DNA of 64,000 nt, taken from contig NZ_ALWO02000023.1 of assembly GCF_000295935.2 (NCBI RefSeq), positions 310,001 through 374,000 of the forward strand. Direction: 5' to 3'. Within the stretch, counting starts at the first letter, position 1. The number at the start of each line of letters is the position of its first letter. Shown piece by piece: positions 33,538 through 42,664 of the stretch. The position numbers were made by a program, and so were the translations under genes. Under the pieces are notes generated by a model. The model was not told where the DNA came from and did no database searches. It saw only the letters and a program-made list of their open reading frames with translations. The DNA is from Indibacter alkaliphilus LW1 (GTDB taxonomy: Bacteria; Bacteroidota; Bacteroidia; Cytophagales; Cyclobacteriaceae).

Positions 33538-35700
33538 TTATACCCTTTTAATTTCAAGATTGAATTCTGAAAATTCTTTTTGTTCAATAAAAGGTTGTGA
33601 CCTTAATCTTTTGCCGGTTGCTTTATAAATCGCATTGGCTATAGCTCCCCCTGTTGGCGGAAGTGCTGGCTCTCCCAAACCTGTAGGATCTATTCCATTG
33701 TCTATAAAGTGAACATCAACTTCAGGTACTTCTTTCATCCTGATCAATCTATAGGTGTCGAAGTTCTTTTGGGTAGGTAATCCATCCTTGAAGGTCATAT
33801 TGGTGAACATGGCATGTCCCATACCATCTACTATACCTCCTCTCACTTGCTGATTTGCTCCGGTAGGATTTACCACAATTCCACAATCTGTGACAGCAGT
33901 AATTTTTTTGAGAACAGGCTGATTATTCTCCATTTCTATATTCGCTACCTGAGCTACATAAGAGCGGTGTGAGAAATAAACACTGAAACCTTGCATTACA
34001 TTGGCATCTTTACCCCAATTTGACTTTTCAGCTGCAGTTTCAACAACTGTTTTCATTCTATCTACATCGTAATGAATTTCACCTACTGGATTATTTTTGG
34101 CTCTATCCAATAATTCCAACCTAAATTTTACAGGGTCCTTGTCTACTGCTAGAGCTACCTCATCAATAAAAGACTGTTCAGCGTAGGCTAGGAAATTGGT
34201 AATAGGCGCTCTCCAGGCATTGGTTGTAATTGGAGAGCTGTGGTTGACAGACTCAATAAGTAGATTATCCACCGAACCTGATGGGAAATTATTTTCTCTT
34301 GTGGTATTCCCTGCATTGATTCCGACTCCTCTGAGTTTATACCCAATCATATTTCCTTCTTCGTCCAGTGCTGCCTGAAATTTATACCTGACAGCAGGCC
34401 TGTAAGCACCCCCAGTCATGTCATCTTCCCTACTCCAAGTTACCTTTACGGGTTTGTTCAAAATTTTGGACAGCTCTGCTGCTTCCACAACAAAATCAGC
34501 TCTCAACCTCCGGCCAAATCCACCGCCAAGTCTTGTGATTTCTACACTTACGTTTTCTGTAGGAATATCCAACAGTTGAGCAGTTTCCATTCTTGCCCTA
34601 TCGGGTGTTTGTGTAGGGCCGACCAATTCAACTTTGTCGCCTTTCACATGGGCAAAAAAGTTTTGAGGCTCCATAGGTGAATGGGAAAGGAAAGGACATT
34701 GATATTCCGCAGAGACCACTTTGGCAGCTTTACTAAAAGCTTGATCTACATTTCCATCTTTTCTCATCACCTGGGCTTTACCCTTATCCATAAGTTCCAC
34801 GAACAGGCGATCGTGGTCTTCAGTACTTTCTACTGTTCCGTCTGGCTCATATGTTACTTTCAGTAATTTTTTGGCTTTCAAAAGCGGCCAAGTAGTATTT
34901 CCAACTATAGCGACATTATTATTGAAAGTGACTACATCGGTCACACCAGGTACTTTTTTTGCTTCAGAGTCATCTACAGATTTGATTTTCATGCCAAAAG
35001 GAGGTCTTTGGATCATTGCATTGACCATGCCTTCTCTGTAAAAATCAAGACCGAAAAGCGGTTTACCTGTAAACATGGCTTTGTTGTCCACATTTTTGAC
35101 AGGAGTACCAATGATCTTAAAGTCTTTATGATGCTTTAAAGATACGTCCTCCGGGGCTTCCAGCTGAGAAGCATCAGCTACGAGGTCTCCATAAGCTATT
35201 TTTTTTCCACTCTTTTTATGAATTACTTCACCTTTTTCGGTGGCTAACTCATCCATGTCCACTTCCAGTTGGGATGCCGCAGCAACAAGGAGTAAATGAC
35301 GGGCTGTAGCACCTGCTTTTCTCAGTCTTTCCCAAGAATGCGGCATGGCGCCAGATCCACCGGTAAGCTGTCTATCAAACTTGTCATTGTCCAGATTAGC
35401 CTGGAAAACTCTTACTTTTTCCCAGTCTGCATCCAATTCCTCAGCGACTACCATAGGGAAAGAGGTTTTGATATTCTGGCCCAACTCAGGATTGGGAGAA
35501 TAGATCACCACATCACCTGAAGGTGAAATAGACAAAAATGCATTGAAATTATGTGCCTGAGCCAAAACTTCATCATCAGAAAGCACCTGCATTTTTGGAG
35601 AATCACACCCTGACCAATAAAAGCCAATAAATAATCCTCCAGCAGCTGTTCCTGCTATTTTGAGGAAATCCCTTCTGTTTGTTTTTATTAGATCTGCCAT
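33538..35700 (-). CDS. Molybdopterin-binding subunit of a xanthine dehydrogenase-family enzyme (IorB-like)
   Basis: 720 residues beginning with a Tat signal (TNRRDFLKIAGTAAGG, twin Arg at 9-10), so it is exported folded. The family motifs are GGGFGRRLRADF, a QCPFLSHSPMEP block, and GLGEPALPPTGGAIANAI, whose Glu is the expected catalytic base at the molybdenum. The N-terminal arrangement and size match isoquinoline 1-oxidoreductase beta subunits and related aldehyde or N-heterocycle hydroxylases. It forms a heterodimer with the [2Fe-2S] protein encoded two bases upstream. No cytochrome c subunit is adjacent, so the electron acceptor is unknown. Confidence 0.94.
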   Translation of the reverse strand: MADLIKTNRRDFLKIAGTAAGGLFIGFYWSGCDSPKMQVLSDDEVLAQAHNFNAFLSISPSGDVVIYSPNPELGQNIKTSFPMVVAEELDADWEKVRVFQANLDNDKFDRQLTGGSGAMPHSWERLRKAGATARHLLLVAAASQLEVDMDELATEKGEVIHKKSGKKIAYGDLVADASQLEAPEDVSLKHHKDFKIIGTPVKNVDNKAMFTGKPLFGLDFYREGMVNAMIQRPPFGMKIKSVDDSEAKKVPGVTDVVTFNNNVAIVGNTTWPLLKAKKLLKVTYEPDGTVESTEDHDRLFVELMDKGKAQVMRKDGNVDQAFSKAAKVVSAEYQCPFLSHSPMEPQNFFAHVKGDKVELVGPTQTPDRARMETAQLLDIPTENVSVEITRLGGGFGRRLRADFVVEAAELSKILNKPVKVTWSREDDMTGGAYRPAVRYKFQAALDEEGNMIGYKLRGVGINAGNTTRENNFPSGSVDNLLIESVNHSSPITTNAWRAPITNFLAYAEQSFIDEVALAVDKDPVKFRLELLDRAKNNPVGEIHYDVDRMKTVVETAAEKSNWGKDANVMQGFSVYFSHRSYVAQVANIEMENNQPVLKKITAVTDCGIVVNPTGANQQVRGGIVDGMGHAMFTNMTFKDGLPTQKNFDTYRLIRMKEVPEVDVHFIDNGIDPTGLGEPALPPTGGAIANAIYKATGKRLRSQPFIEQKEFSEFNLEIKRV

Positions 35701-35702
35701 AA

Positions 35703-36161
35703 TTATTTATTTTTTGCTGCCAATGCAACAGCCTCTCTGATTTTATGATAAGTTCCGCACCTACAAAGATTCTTGTTCATCGTGTCTTCAATCTCCTGCA
35801 TGCTTGGAGATGGATTCTTTTTCAACAAAGCTGCTGCATTCATAATTTGACCAGCTTGACAATAGCCACATTGGGCAACATCTACTTCATTCCATGCCTT
35901 TTGGACAGGATGATCGCCTTCTTTGGAAAGACCTTCAATGGTTGTTACCTCATCAGAACCTACACTCGACACAGGTAGGGTGCAGGAAAAAGTTGCTTCA
36001 CCATTTAGATGAACAGTGCAAGCGCCGCACTGGGCTATTCCGCAGGAGTACTTGGTTCCCACTAGGCCCAAATGATCTCTCAATACCCAAAGCAGCGGGG
36101 TGTCCTCTTCCACATCAACATTGAATGTCTCTCCGTTGATTTTTAGACTATAATTTGCCAT
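35703..36161 (-). CDS. [2Fe-2S] subunit of the molybdenum hydroxylase (IorA-like)
   Basis: 152 residues from ATG 36161 ([20 protein letters not shown]); a longer frame starting at 36200 adds an atypical leader. The two clusters are evident: plant-type [21 protein letters not shown] and the all-alpha pair CGYCQAGQ with [11 protein letters not shown]. It passes electrons from the molybdenum site. It lies two bases before the catalytic subunit gene, so the two are co-translated. It lacks its own Tat signal and is presumably co-exported with the large subunit. Confidence 0.95.
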   Translation of the reverse strand: MANYSLKINGETFNVDVEEDTPLLWVLRDHLGLVGTKYSCGIAQCGACTVHLNGEATFSCTLPVSSVGSDEVTTIEGLSKEGDHPVQKAWNEVDVAQCGYCQAGQIMNAAALLKKNPSPSMQEIEDTMNKNLCRCGTYHKIREAVALAAKNK

Positions 36162-36374
36162 TTGTTTGATTTTTAATGATTCGCAAAATAATTTAAGCAA
36201 TTTAACGCTTGATGCTAAGTATTCCGGAAGGTTTTTAAAATGTATTTTGATAAGCCGTAATATTAGAACATGAATGGATTACCTTTTGAAAAAGCCTTTT
36301 GTTTTCGATTTTATTAGAAATTCTAAAGACCTATCTTTAATTTCACAGAGTAAAATCAAACCATTTAACCTAAG

Positions 36375-37520
36375 ATGAAAAAAATTAAAGCAGCTATTGT
36401 AGGTACAGGCTTTATAGGTCCTGCACATTTGGAAGCACTCAGAAGAATTCCCTACCTGGAAGTTACAGCACTTTGTGAGGTCAACATCGAATTGGCAAAA
36501 GCTAAATCGGAATTATTGGGTATACCAAATGCCTATACATTTGAGGAAATGCTTCAGCAACCGGATATAGATGTTGTACATATCTGTACACCTAATTTTC
36601 TACACTATTCTCAATCCAAAGCGGCCTTAATGGCCGGTAAACATGTAGTATGCGAGAAACCTTTGGCTACCAAAATTGAAGAGGCTGAAGAATTGGTTGC
36701 CTTAGCGAAAGAAACCGGCCTTGTGAATGCTGTTCATTTCAACCTGCGCTATTACCCCATGGTAAGGCAAATGAAAACCATGAGAGAAAAAGGGGATTTA
36801 GGGGAAATCTACAGTATTATGGGCTCATATCTTCAGGATTGGCTATTTCTGCAAACTGATTACAATTGGAGACTAGAGCCTGATAAATCTGGGGACTCCA
36901 GAGCCATTGCTGACATTGGTTCACACTTGTTGGATCTTACAGAATATGTGACAGGATTGAAAATTACCGAAGTGATGGCTGATTTTTCAACAGTTCACAA
37001 AACGCGCCTAAAACCATTAAAGCCTATAGAAACCTATTCTGGAAAGATGTTACAGGAGTCTGATTATGAAGAAGTCCCTATCAACACTGAAGATCACGCC
37101 AGTGTGTTGCTCAGGTTTGATAATGGCAACAAAGGTTCCGTTACTGTTTCCCAAGTGAATGCCGGCCGTAAAAACAGGCTTAATATTGAAATAGCAGGTT
37201 CAAAATCAAATTATGAATGGTGTTCAGAAAAGCCAAATGAGCTTTGGATAGGTAAAAGAGAAACCGCCAATCAGCATTTGATGAAAGACCCTGCCCTGTT
37301 CACACCGGAAGCAGCAGGACTGATTAGTTTTCCAGGTGGTCACAATGAAGGCTTTCCAGACACATCCAAGCAGATGTTTAAAGAGGTATATGCGGCGGTA
37401 AGAGAAGGAAAACAACCTGAGAGCCCGTCCTTTCCAACCTTCGAAGATGGCCATCGGGAATTGTTAATCTGTGAAAGAATCATAGAAAGTCATAAAAAAC
37501 AGGCTTGGGTAAAAATTTAA
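36375..37520 (+). CDS. Gfo/Idh/MocA-family oxidoreductase
   Basis: 381 residues. The NAD(P)-binding domain starts IKAAIVGTGFIGPAHLEALR, with the conserved CEKPLA lysine-proline motif. The second domain carries the substrate-binding DIGSHLLDLTEYV. It is cytoplasmic, without a signal peptide or Tat leader. Members oxidise or epimerise sugars, inositols or their derivatives; the specific substrate cannot be read. The following DUF2911 gene is 47 bases away. Confidence 0.93.
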   Translation: MKKIKAAIVGTGFIGPAHLEALRRIPYLEVTALCEVNIELAKAKSELLGIPNAYTFEEMLQQPDIDVVHICTPNFLHYSQSKAALMAGKHVVCEKPLATKIEEAEELVALAKETGLVNAVHFNLRYYPMVRQMKTMREKGDLGEIYSIMGSYLQDWLFLQTDYNWRLEPDKSGDSRAIADIGSHLLDLTEYVTGLKITEVMADFSTVHKTRLKPLKPIETYSGKMLQESDYEEVPINTEDHASVLLRFDNGNKGSVTVSQVNAGRKNRLNIEIAGSKSNYEWCSEKPNELWIGKRETANQHLMKDPALFTPEAAGLISFPGGHNEGFPDTSKQMFKEVYAAVREGKQPESPSFPTFEDGHRELLICERIIESHKKQAWVKI

Positions 37521-37567
37521 AGTAATTAATTTACTATATTTTAGGATACAACTAAATCCAAAATAAC

Positions 37568-38086
37568 ATGAAAAATTATTTCAAACTCTCAGCATTTGCA
37601 TTTTTGATCGCAGCAATAACCTTCAACAACTCGGCCATGGCCCAAGATCAGGAAAGGGCAAGTCCTCCGAGAACTGCCTCAGGAACTGTTGCTGGATCAG
37701 AAATTACAATCAATTATTCAAGTCCTGCCGTAAATGGAAGACAGATTTGGGGAGTTTTAGTCCCTTTGGGTGAAGTCTGGAGAGCCGGTGCCAATGAAGC
37801 CACCACGTTTGAAACCAGTAAAGACATTAAAGTCCAAGGAAAAGAGCTTCCTGCTGGAAAGTACAGTTTGTTCATCATTCCCAATGAAGGTGAATCTACT
37901 TTAATCTTCAACAAGGATACTGGATTGTGGGGAACAAATAACTACGACTCAAGTAAAGATGCCTTGCGTGTGGGGATTGTTTCCGGTCAAACCAGCACTT
38001 TAGAAGAAAGATTGGTATATGATGTGAACCATGACGGTGTTGAAATGCGCTGGGAATATGGAAGAGCCTTCTTCAAAATAGATTAA
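37568..38086 (+). CDS. DUF2911 family exported protein
   Basis: 172 residues, signal peptide ending NSAMAQDQ. The family blocks are ITINYSSPAVNGRQIWG, GEVWRAGANEATTFE and ELPAGKYSLFIIPNEGE. DUF2911 proteins are small beta-sandwich periplasmic proteins common in Bacteroidota, with no known activity. Ends at a strong terminator. Confidence 0.9.
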   Translation: MKNYFKLSAFAFLIAAITFNNSAMAQDQERASPPRTASGTVAGSEITINYSSPAVNGRQIWGVLVPLGEVWRAGANEATTFETSKDIKVQGKELPAGKYSLFIIPNEGESTLIFNKDTGLWGTNNYDSSKDALRVGIVSGQTSTLEERLVYDVNHDGVEMRWEYGRAFFKID

Positions 38087-38108
38087 AGACCACAAATAAC
38101 GGATGATC

Positions 38109-38144
38109 AAACCGCTTCGGGAATTAACCTGAAGCGGTTTTTTT
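38109..38144 (+). terminator. Terminator after the DUF2911 gene
   Basis: AAACCGCTTC (38109-38118) pairs with GAAGCGGTTT (38131-38140), followed by a run of T to 38144. Confidence 0.92.
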
Positions 38145-38169
38145 GTTAAGTTTGTAAAAAAATTAAGAT

Positions 38170-40647
38170 TTGAAATTTTCTCCCACCGCCTCCGGTTTAC
38201 CCGTTTGTGACATTCTCGCACAAACCAAATTAAATCTACAAAACAACAATACACTAATCATCACTGCCCCTCCCGGTGCAGGCAAAAGTACCATACTTCC
38301 TTTATCGCTTCTGGAAGAACCTTTTTTGCAAGGAAAAAAAATCATCATGTTGGAACCAAGAAGATTGGCTGCTAAAAGCATCGCCCACAGGATGTCAGAG
38401 TTACTAGGTGAAAAGGTAGGTGAGACAGTAGGATATAGAATACGTTTCGAAAATAATATCTCAGAAAAGACGCGTTTAGAAGTTGTCACTGAAGGAATAC
38501 TTACCCGAATGCTCCACAATGACAATGCATTGGAAGGTGTAGGACTGGTAATCTTTGATGAATTCCATGAGCGAAATATCCATGCAGATCTAGCCATGGC
38601 TCTGTGTAGGGAGGCGCAGCAAGTACTCAGGACAGACTTAAGGATTTTGGTAATGTCTGCCACTTTGGATATGGAATTATTAGCTGATCTCTTGGAAGCT
38701 CCCACCCTAAGCAGTAAGGGGAAAATGTTCCCAGTCACCATCAATTATGAAGGCGATTATGATTTTTACAGCATGCCGGAAATGGTTGCTCAGACTATAA
38801 AAAAAGCTTCTAAAGAAACGGATGGTGATATTTTGGCATTTTTACCAGGCCAAGGTGAAATCAAAAAAACAGAAGCAATTTTAAAATCTTCCCTTAAGAG
38901 TTTTGTAATTCTTCCTCTTTATGGACAATTATCGCCATCATCCCAGCATCAGGCGATTATGCCAAGGAAAGACGGAAGAAGAAAAGTAGTACTTTCCACT
39001 TCCATCGCGGAAACGAGTCTTACGATTGAAGGGATCAAGGCCGTTGTGGATTGCGGCTACAGCAGAACTTCAAAATTCAACCCCAGATCCGGTTTAAGCA
39101 GGTTGGAAACCATCCCAATTTCTATAGATGCAGCAGATCAAAGAGCCGGTAGAGCAGGAAGATTAGGACCCGGTACTTGCTACAGGATGTGGTCTAAATC
39201 CACCCATTCTTATTTAAATGAATTCAGAACTGCCGAAATTTTGGAAGCAGACCTGGCTTCATTGGTTTTGGATCTGGAACAATGGGGAATAAAACAAATA
39301 CAAAGTCTGACTTGGCTCACTCCCCCACCCTCTGGATCAATTTCTCAAGCTTATGATTTATTGCATCAAATAGAAGCTTTGGAAAATGGCAAACTGACTC
39401 CACATGGTAAAAAACTTCATAGTATTCCAGCACACCCACGCATAGCACATATGCTTTTGAAAGCAGAAGAATTGGACAACGTTGCTTTAGCTACAGATAT
39501 AGCGGCCCTTTTAGAAGAACGTGACCCATTGAAGCCAGAGCTTGGAGTTGATATGAACTTGAGAATAGAGGCCATTAGGAGAGCCAGAAAAGAAAACCTT
39601 TCAATCAAAGGGATCAAGAAAATTGAAAAGATTGCATCTCAATATAGAAAATTGCTTAACGTGGAAGTTGACAATGGGGTATTTGACCCTTATGAAGTTG
39701 GACTTCTTATCGCCTATGCCTACCCTGAAAGAATAGCATCAGCAAGGCCAGGAAATAACGCCCAATTTCAATTGGCAAATGGAAAAATAGCCATCATGGG
39801 GCATAGGGATGATCTTGCACATGAACCTTGGATTGCGGTTTCACATGTAGATGAAAGGGACGGCATGGGAAAGATTTTTATGGCGGCAGCCATCAATCCT
39901 ATAGATTTGAAACCCATGCTCAAAGAAAAAAGAATGATCAAATGGGACAAGCAATACGAAGAACTCATTGCTGCACAAACCTTGGGAATAGGGTCCATTA
40001 TCCTGAGGTCAACCCCCATACATCAAATCACACCAGAAGAAAAAGTTACCGCAATTATTCCGGTCATCCAAAATGACCCCAGGCGCTACCTGAATTTCAG
40101 TCAAAATGTTGAACAGCTTAGGTTTAGATTACAGCTATTGCAAAACACTAACCCTGAACTTGAAATACCTGATTTCAGTTTGATTGCCTTGAAAGAAGAA
40201 ATGCCTGATTGGTTAAGCCCTTATATTCAACCCGTTAAAAATGCTGAAGATCTTAAGAAGCTTGATCTTTACGAAATCTTAGTCAACAGGCTGGATTATA
40301 CGCTTCAGCAAAAGGTTGAACAACTCGCACCTTCTAAAATCACTGTTCCCAGTGGAAGCCAAATAAAGCTGGAATACAGAGATAACGAGCAGCCAATTCT
40401 TTCAGTTAGGCTACAGGAAATATTTGGATGGATAGAGACACCCAAGATCAATAAGGGAAAGACATCCCTGCTCTTACACCTTCTATCACCAGGTTTCAAG
40501 CCTGTTCAGATTACTTCTGATTTGGAAAACTTTTGGAAAGAAACCTATTTTGAAGTTAGAAAAGATTTAAAGAGAAGGTACCCAAAGCATCAATGGCCAG
40601 ATAATCCTATGGAAGCTGAAGCAGTTAGAGGCGTGAAGAGAAAATAA
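38170..40647 (+). CDS. hrpB: ATP-dependent helicase HrpB
   Basis: 825 residues. The start is taken as the TTG at 38170, since no ATG precedes the conserved beginning (LPVCDILAQ). Motif I is TAPPGAGKST, motif II is DEFH (130-133), followed by SATLDMELLADLL and a helicase C domain with DQRAGRAGRLGPG. The C-terminal half is the HrpB-specific region. HrpB is a DEAH-box RNA helicase of uncertain cellular role. It lies directly after a terminator and is probably monocistronic. Its stop codon is one base from that of the convergent gene at 40649. Confidence 0.95.
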   Translation: MKFSPTASGLPVCDILAQTKLNLQNNNTLIITAPPGAGKSTILPLSLLEEPFLQGKKIIMLEPRRLAAKSIAHRMSELLGEKVGETVGYRIRFENNISEKTRLEVVTEGILTRMLHNDNALEGVGLVIFDEFHERNIHADLAMALCREAQQVLRTDLRILVMSATLDMELLADLLEAPTLSSKGKMFPVTINYEGDYDFYSMPEMVAQTIKKASKETDGDILAFLPGQGEIKKTEAILKSSLKSFVILPLYGQLSPSSQHQAIMPRKDGRRKVVLSTSIAETSLTIEGIKAVVDCGYSRTSKFNPRSGLSRLETIPISIDAADQRAGRAGRLGPGTCYRMWSKSTHSYLNEFRTAEILEADLASLVLDLEQWGIKQIQSLTWLTPPPSGSISQAYDLLHQIEALENGKLTPHGKKLHSIPAHPRIAHMLLKAEELDNVALATDIAALLEERDPLKPELGVDMNLRIEAIRRARKENLSIKGIKKIEKIASQYRKLLNVEVDNGVFDPYEVGLLIAYAYPERIASARPGNNAQFQLANGKIAIMGHRDDLAHEPWIAVSHVDERDGMGKIFMAAAINPIDLKPMLKEKRMIKWDKQYEELIAAQTLGIGSIILRSTPIHQITPEEKVTAIIPVIQNDPRRYLNFSQNVEQLRFRLQLLQNTNPELEIPDFSLIALKEEMPDWLSPYIQPVKNAEDLKKLDLYEILVNRLDYTLQQKVEQLAPSKITVPSGSQIKLEYRDNEQPILSVRLQEIFGWIETPKINKGKTSLLLHLLSPGFKPVQITSDLENFWKETYFEVRKDLKRRYPKHQWPDNPMEAEAVRGVKRK

Positions 40648-40648
40648 A

Positions 40649-41266
40649 TCAAAGGTGTTCCAGATAATCGATCAAATTGATGAAACAAGCAAGGTTAAAT
40701 GGAGTTACCTGTTTTTCATTCAGCATGTCCAAATATTTGCTCTTGATCTCTTCAAAAGAATCAGGATTGTAAAATTTTGCCAGAGTGATTCCCCTTGCGG
40801 ATCTGTAAGTGAAATTTTGAGTCAATATAGGTACTGAAGTTTCTCTATTGAAGTAGGATTCCAAAACAGCACCTTCGGAGTATTTATCCAGGAAACGGAA
40901 ACCTTTTTTGACAAGAAAATCCTCAGCAGTTGCTATGACAGGACCTAATTCATTGTCATTTTCAACCAAAAACCTTCTGGGCATCTCATCATGTATCCTG
41001 TCCATTGTTTCGACTAGGGTAATGCTTCTTTCTTTGTAATCTCCCAATGAAGGTAAAAATCTATGGACGATATTTTCAACCTTGTCATATCTGATGCCTA
41101 AATGATATTCAAGATAAGAGACATCCTCATGATGAGTATAATGAAAAAACACCATTTGCCTCCCTTCTTCAATGGTCTTGATGTAATGCAGGGACCGACC
41201 GTCCAGTTGAAAACCGAAATCGGCTAAAAAATCCTCATGAAGCAGTATTACATCCTTGAATTTCAT
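40649..41266 (-). CDS. Hypothetical protein
   Basis: 205 residues with no signal peptide. The N-terminal half suggests an alpha/beta fold (VILLHEDFLADFGFQLDGRS, HYTHHEDVSYLEYHLGIRYD), the pattern of small bacterial proteins related to DUF4304-like families, but I cannot assign one. It is followed by the HEAT-repeat-like gene upstream on the same strand (18-base gap), and its own stop abuts the HrpB gene. Both lie divergent from the VLRF1 gene. Confidence 0.7.
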   Translation of the reverse strand: MKFKDVILLHEDFLADFGFQLDGRSLHYIKTIEEGRQMVFFHYTHHEDVSYLEYHLGIRYDKVENIVHRFLPSLGDYKERSITLVETMDRIHDEMPRRFLVENDNELGPVIATAEDFLVKKGFRFLDKYSEGAVLESYFNRETSVPILTQNFTYRSARGITLAKFYNPDSFEEIKSKYLDMLNEKQVTPFNLACFINLIDYLEHL

Positions 41267-41284
41267 ATACTTATATAACTTTTA

Positions 41285-41833
41285 TTACAATTCATTTGTT
41301 GTTGAATCCTCGGAAAATATCTCTTTTATTTCTTCAAACATTTCCTCAACTTCCATTTTTTTGATTTCAAATTCATTTGAATTTGTATCTGTATTATTTT
41401 GAAAATGATTCCAATGCTTTTCCATTTTTTTCAGTACTCTTGGTGTCAGTTCAAATTCCACAGTATCCAACATTTCTTTTGCCAATGCAGATGACTTGAA
41501 ATTACCAAACAGGTATATTCTGAAGAGGTCTATGAATTTTCCAGACAAATCAAAACCTTCCAGAGACTGTACAAATACGCCGTTGCTTAGCTTATTCTCC
41601 TTTTTATGGATTACCTCCAACATTGGCTCTAGCGCAGTGAAATTGTTTTTAATTTTACTCAAAGCCATCGCTGCAAGCTGAGCATTTTCGTGATCATCTG
41701 ACTTTAGTATTTCTATCAGCCTTTGAATTACTGCTTCATCACCTATCTTAGCCAACTTATCAGCAAAAATATAAGCATCCTTCTCAGTAGGATCGCACAT
41801 ACGGGAAATATAATCTTCGATTTTGTTCTCCAT
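41285..41833 (-). CDS. Small HEAT-repeat-like protein
   Basis: 182 residues, predicted all-helical and cytoplasmic. Helical pairs such as GDEAVIQRLIEILKSDDHEN and AQLAAMALSKIKNNFTALEP have the HEAT/armadillo rhythm. The C-terminus is acidic (EMFEEIKEIFSED). HEAT proteins are usually scaffolds. It is divergent from the VLRF1-like gene with only 61 bases between start codons, so the two may share regulatory sequence. Family strength is moderate. Confidence 0.7.
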   Translation of the reverse strand: MENKIEDYISRMCDPTEKDAYIFADKLAKIGDEAVIQRLIEILKSDDHENAQLAAMALSKIKNNFTALEPMLEVIHKKENKLSNGVFVQSLEGFDLSGKFIDLFRIYLFGNFKSSALAKEMLDTVEFELTPRVLKKMEKHWNHFQNNTDTNSNEFEIKKMEVEEMFEEIKEIFSEDSTTNEL

Positions 41834-41894
41834 GATTTAGAATTTTAATTAACAAAAATAAGACCACAATAGATATATAGCTTAATTTTAAACC

Positions 41895-42611
41895 ATGAAA
41901 AAAGTATTTTTAGAAAATAGTAATGCAGTTGATATTTTTAAAAAGCTAAATTCCAGTGATTTAACAATTGATTTAAATCCTAAAAAAAGAAAGGTATTTT
42001 TTAAAAATAAAGAAAATCAAACCGTTGCAAGTCTAAGATTTTCACTTAACCTCATGTTTGATTTTGACAAGGTAGAGGTTGGAAAAAATGATTTTATCAA
42101 CTACACATTGGTCATGATACGTTCGGGGATGGCATCAGTAGGCTTTTTTGAAAATGGTGAATTACTTGATCACAAAGTTTTCAGAGCTTATATGGTTCGG
42201 AAAAAACAGGGTAAAAGCCAGATCAAATACCTGAAGACAAAGGGGAAGTCAAGGGCCGGATCAAGGGTTAGACTTGCTGAAACATTGGATTTTTTCGATT
42301 CTATCAATTCCAGGTTGACCCGATACTTTGAAACATACCGGGTTGACCATATAGTTTTAAGCTGTTCAAAAACACTGCTCCCCTATCTTTTTGGTGGAAA
42401 AGTCAGCAGCCCTTTTGAAAAAGATGATCACAGAATTTTCAAACTTCCAAAACATGTAAGTTCGCCTACTTTCGAATCTCTTTTGGAAATGCACAAAATC
42501 CTGAATCTTACTGAATTAGAATATAATTTTGAAGAATTATTTGAGTTGGAAAAAATGCTGAATATCAATACTTTAGGAGATTCCAGTTCAGTAGAAGATG
42601 AAGACTGGTAG
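41895..42611 (+). CDS. VLRF1 (Vms1/ANKZF1-like release factor) domain protein
   Basis: 238 residues. The segment from about residue 65 to 205 follows the Vms1/ANKZF1 release-factor-like domain: NYTLVMIRSGMASVGFFENG, then YMVRKKQGKSQIKYL with GKSQ at 106-109 in place of the Vms1 GxxQ (Gln109 is the catalytic position), then KSRAGSRVRLAETLDFF, HIVLSCSKTLLPYLFGGK, and KLPKHVSSPTFESLLEMHKIL. In yeast Vms1 this domain cuts peptidyl-tRNA on stalled 60S subunits. No zinc-finger, ankyrin or VCP-binding part is present. The predicted role is release of stalled nascent chains. It precedes an outer-membrane-like gene by 53 bases. Assigned from motif matches, not from a search. Confidence 0.75.
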   Translation: MKKVFLENSNAVDIFKKLNSSDLTIDLNPKKRKVFFKNKENQTVASLRFSLNLMFDFDKVEVGKNDFINYTLVMIRSGMASVGFFENGELLDHKVFRAYMVRKKQGKSQIKYLKTKGKSRAGSRVRLAETLDFFDSINSRLTRYFETYRVDHIVLSCSKTLLPYLFGGKVSSPFEKDDHRIFKLPKHVSSPTFESLLEMHKILNLTELEYNFEELFELEKMLNINTLGDSSSVEDEDW

Positions 42612-42664
42612 GATTTACCATCTTTGGAACAGTTTTGGATGCTGTGCGCCTGAATCTTATTCCT

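Noticed and set aside
38163-38744. 193-codon open frame on the minus strand inside the HrpB gene
   Set aside because: It is antisense to conserved HrpB motifs, has low-complexity serine-rich translation and no recognisable domain. Long antisense frames are expected here.
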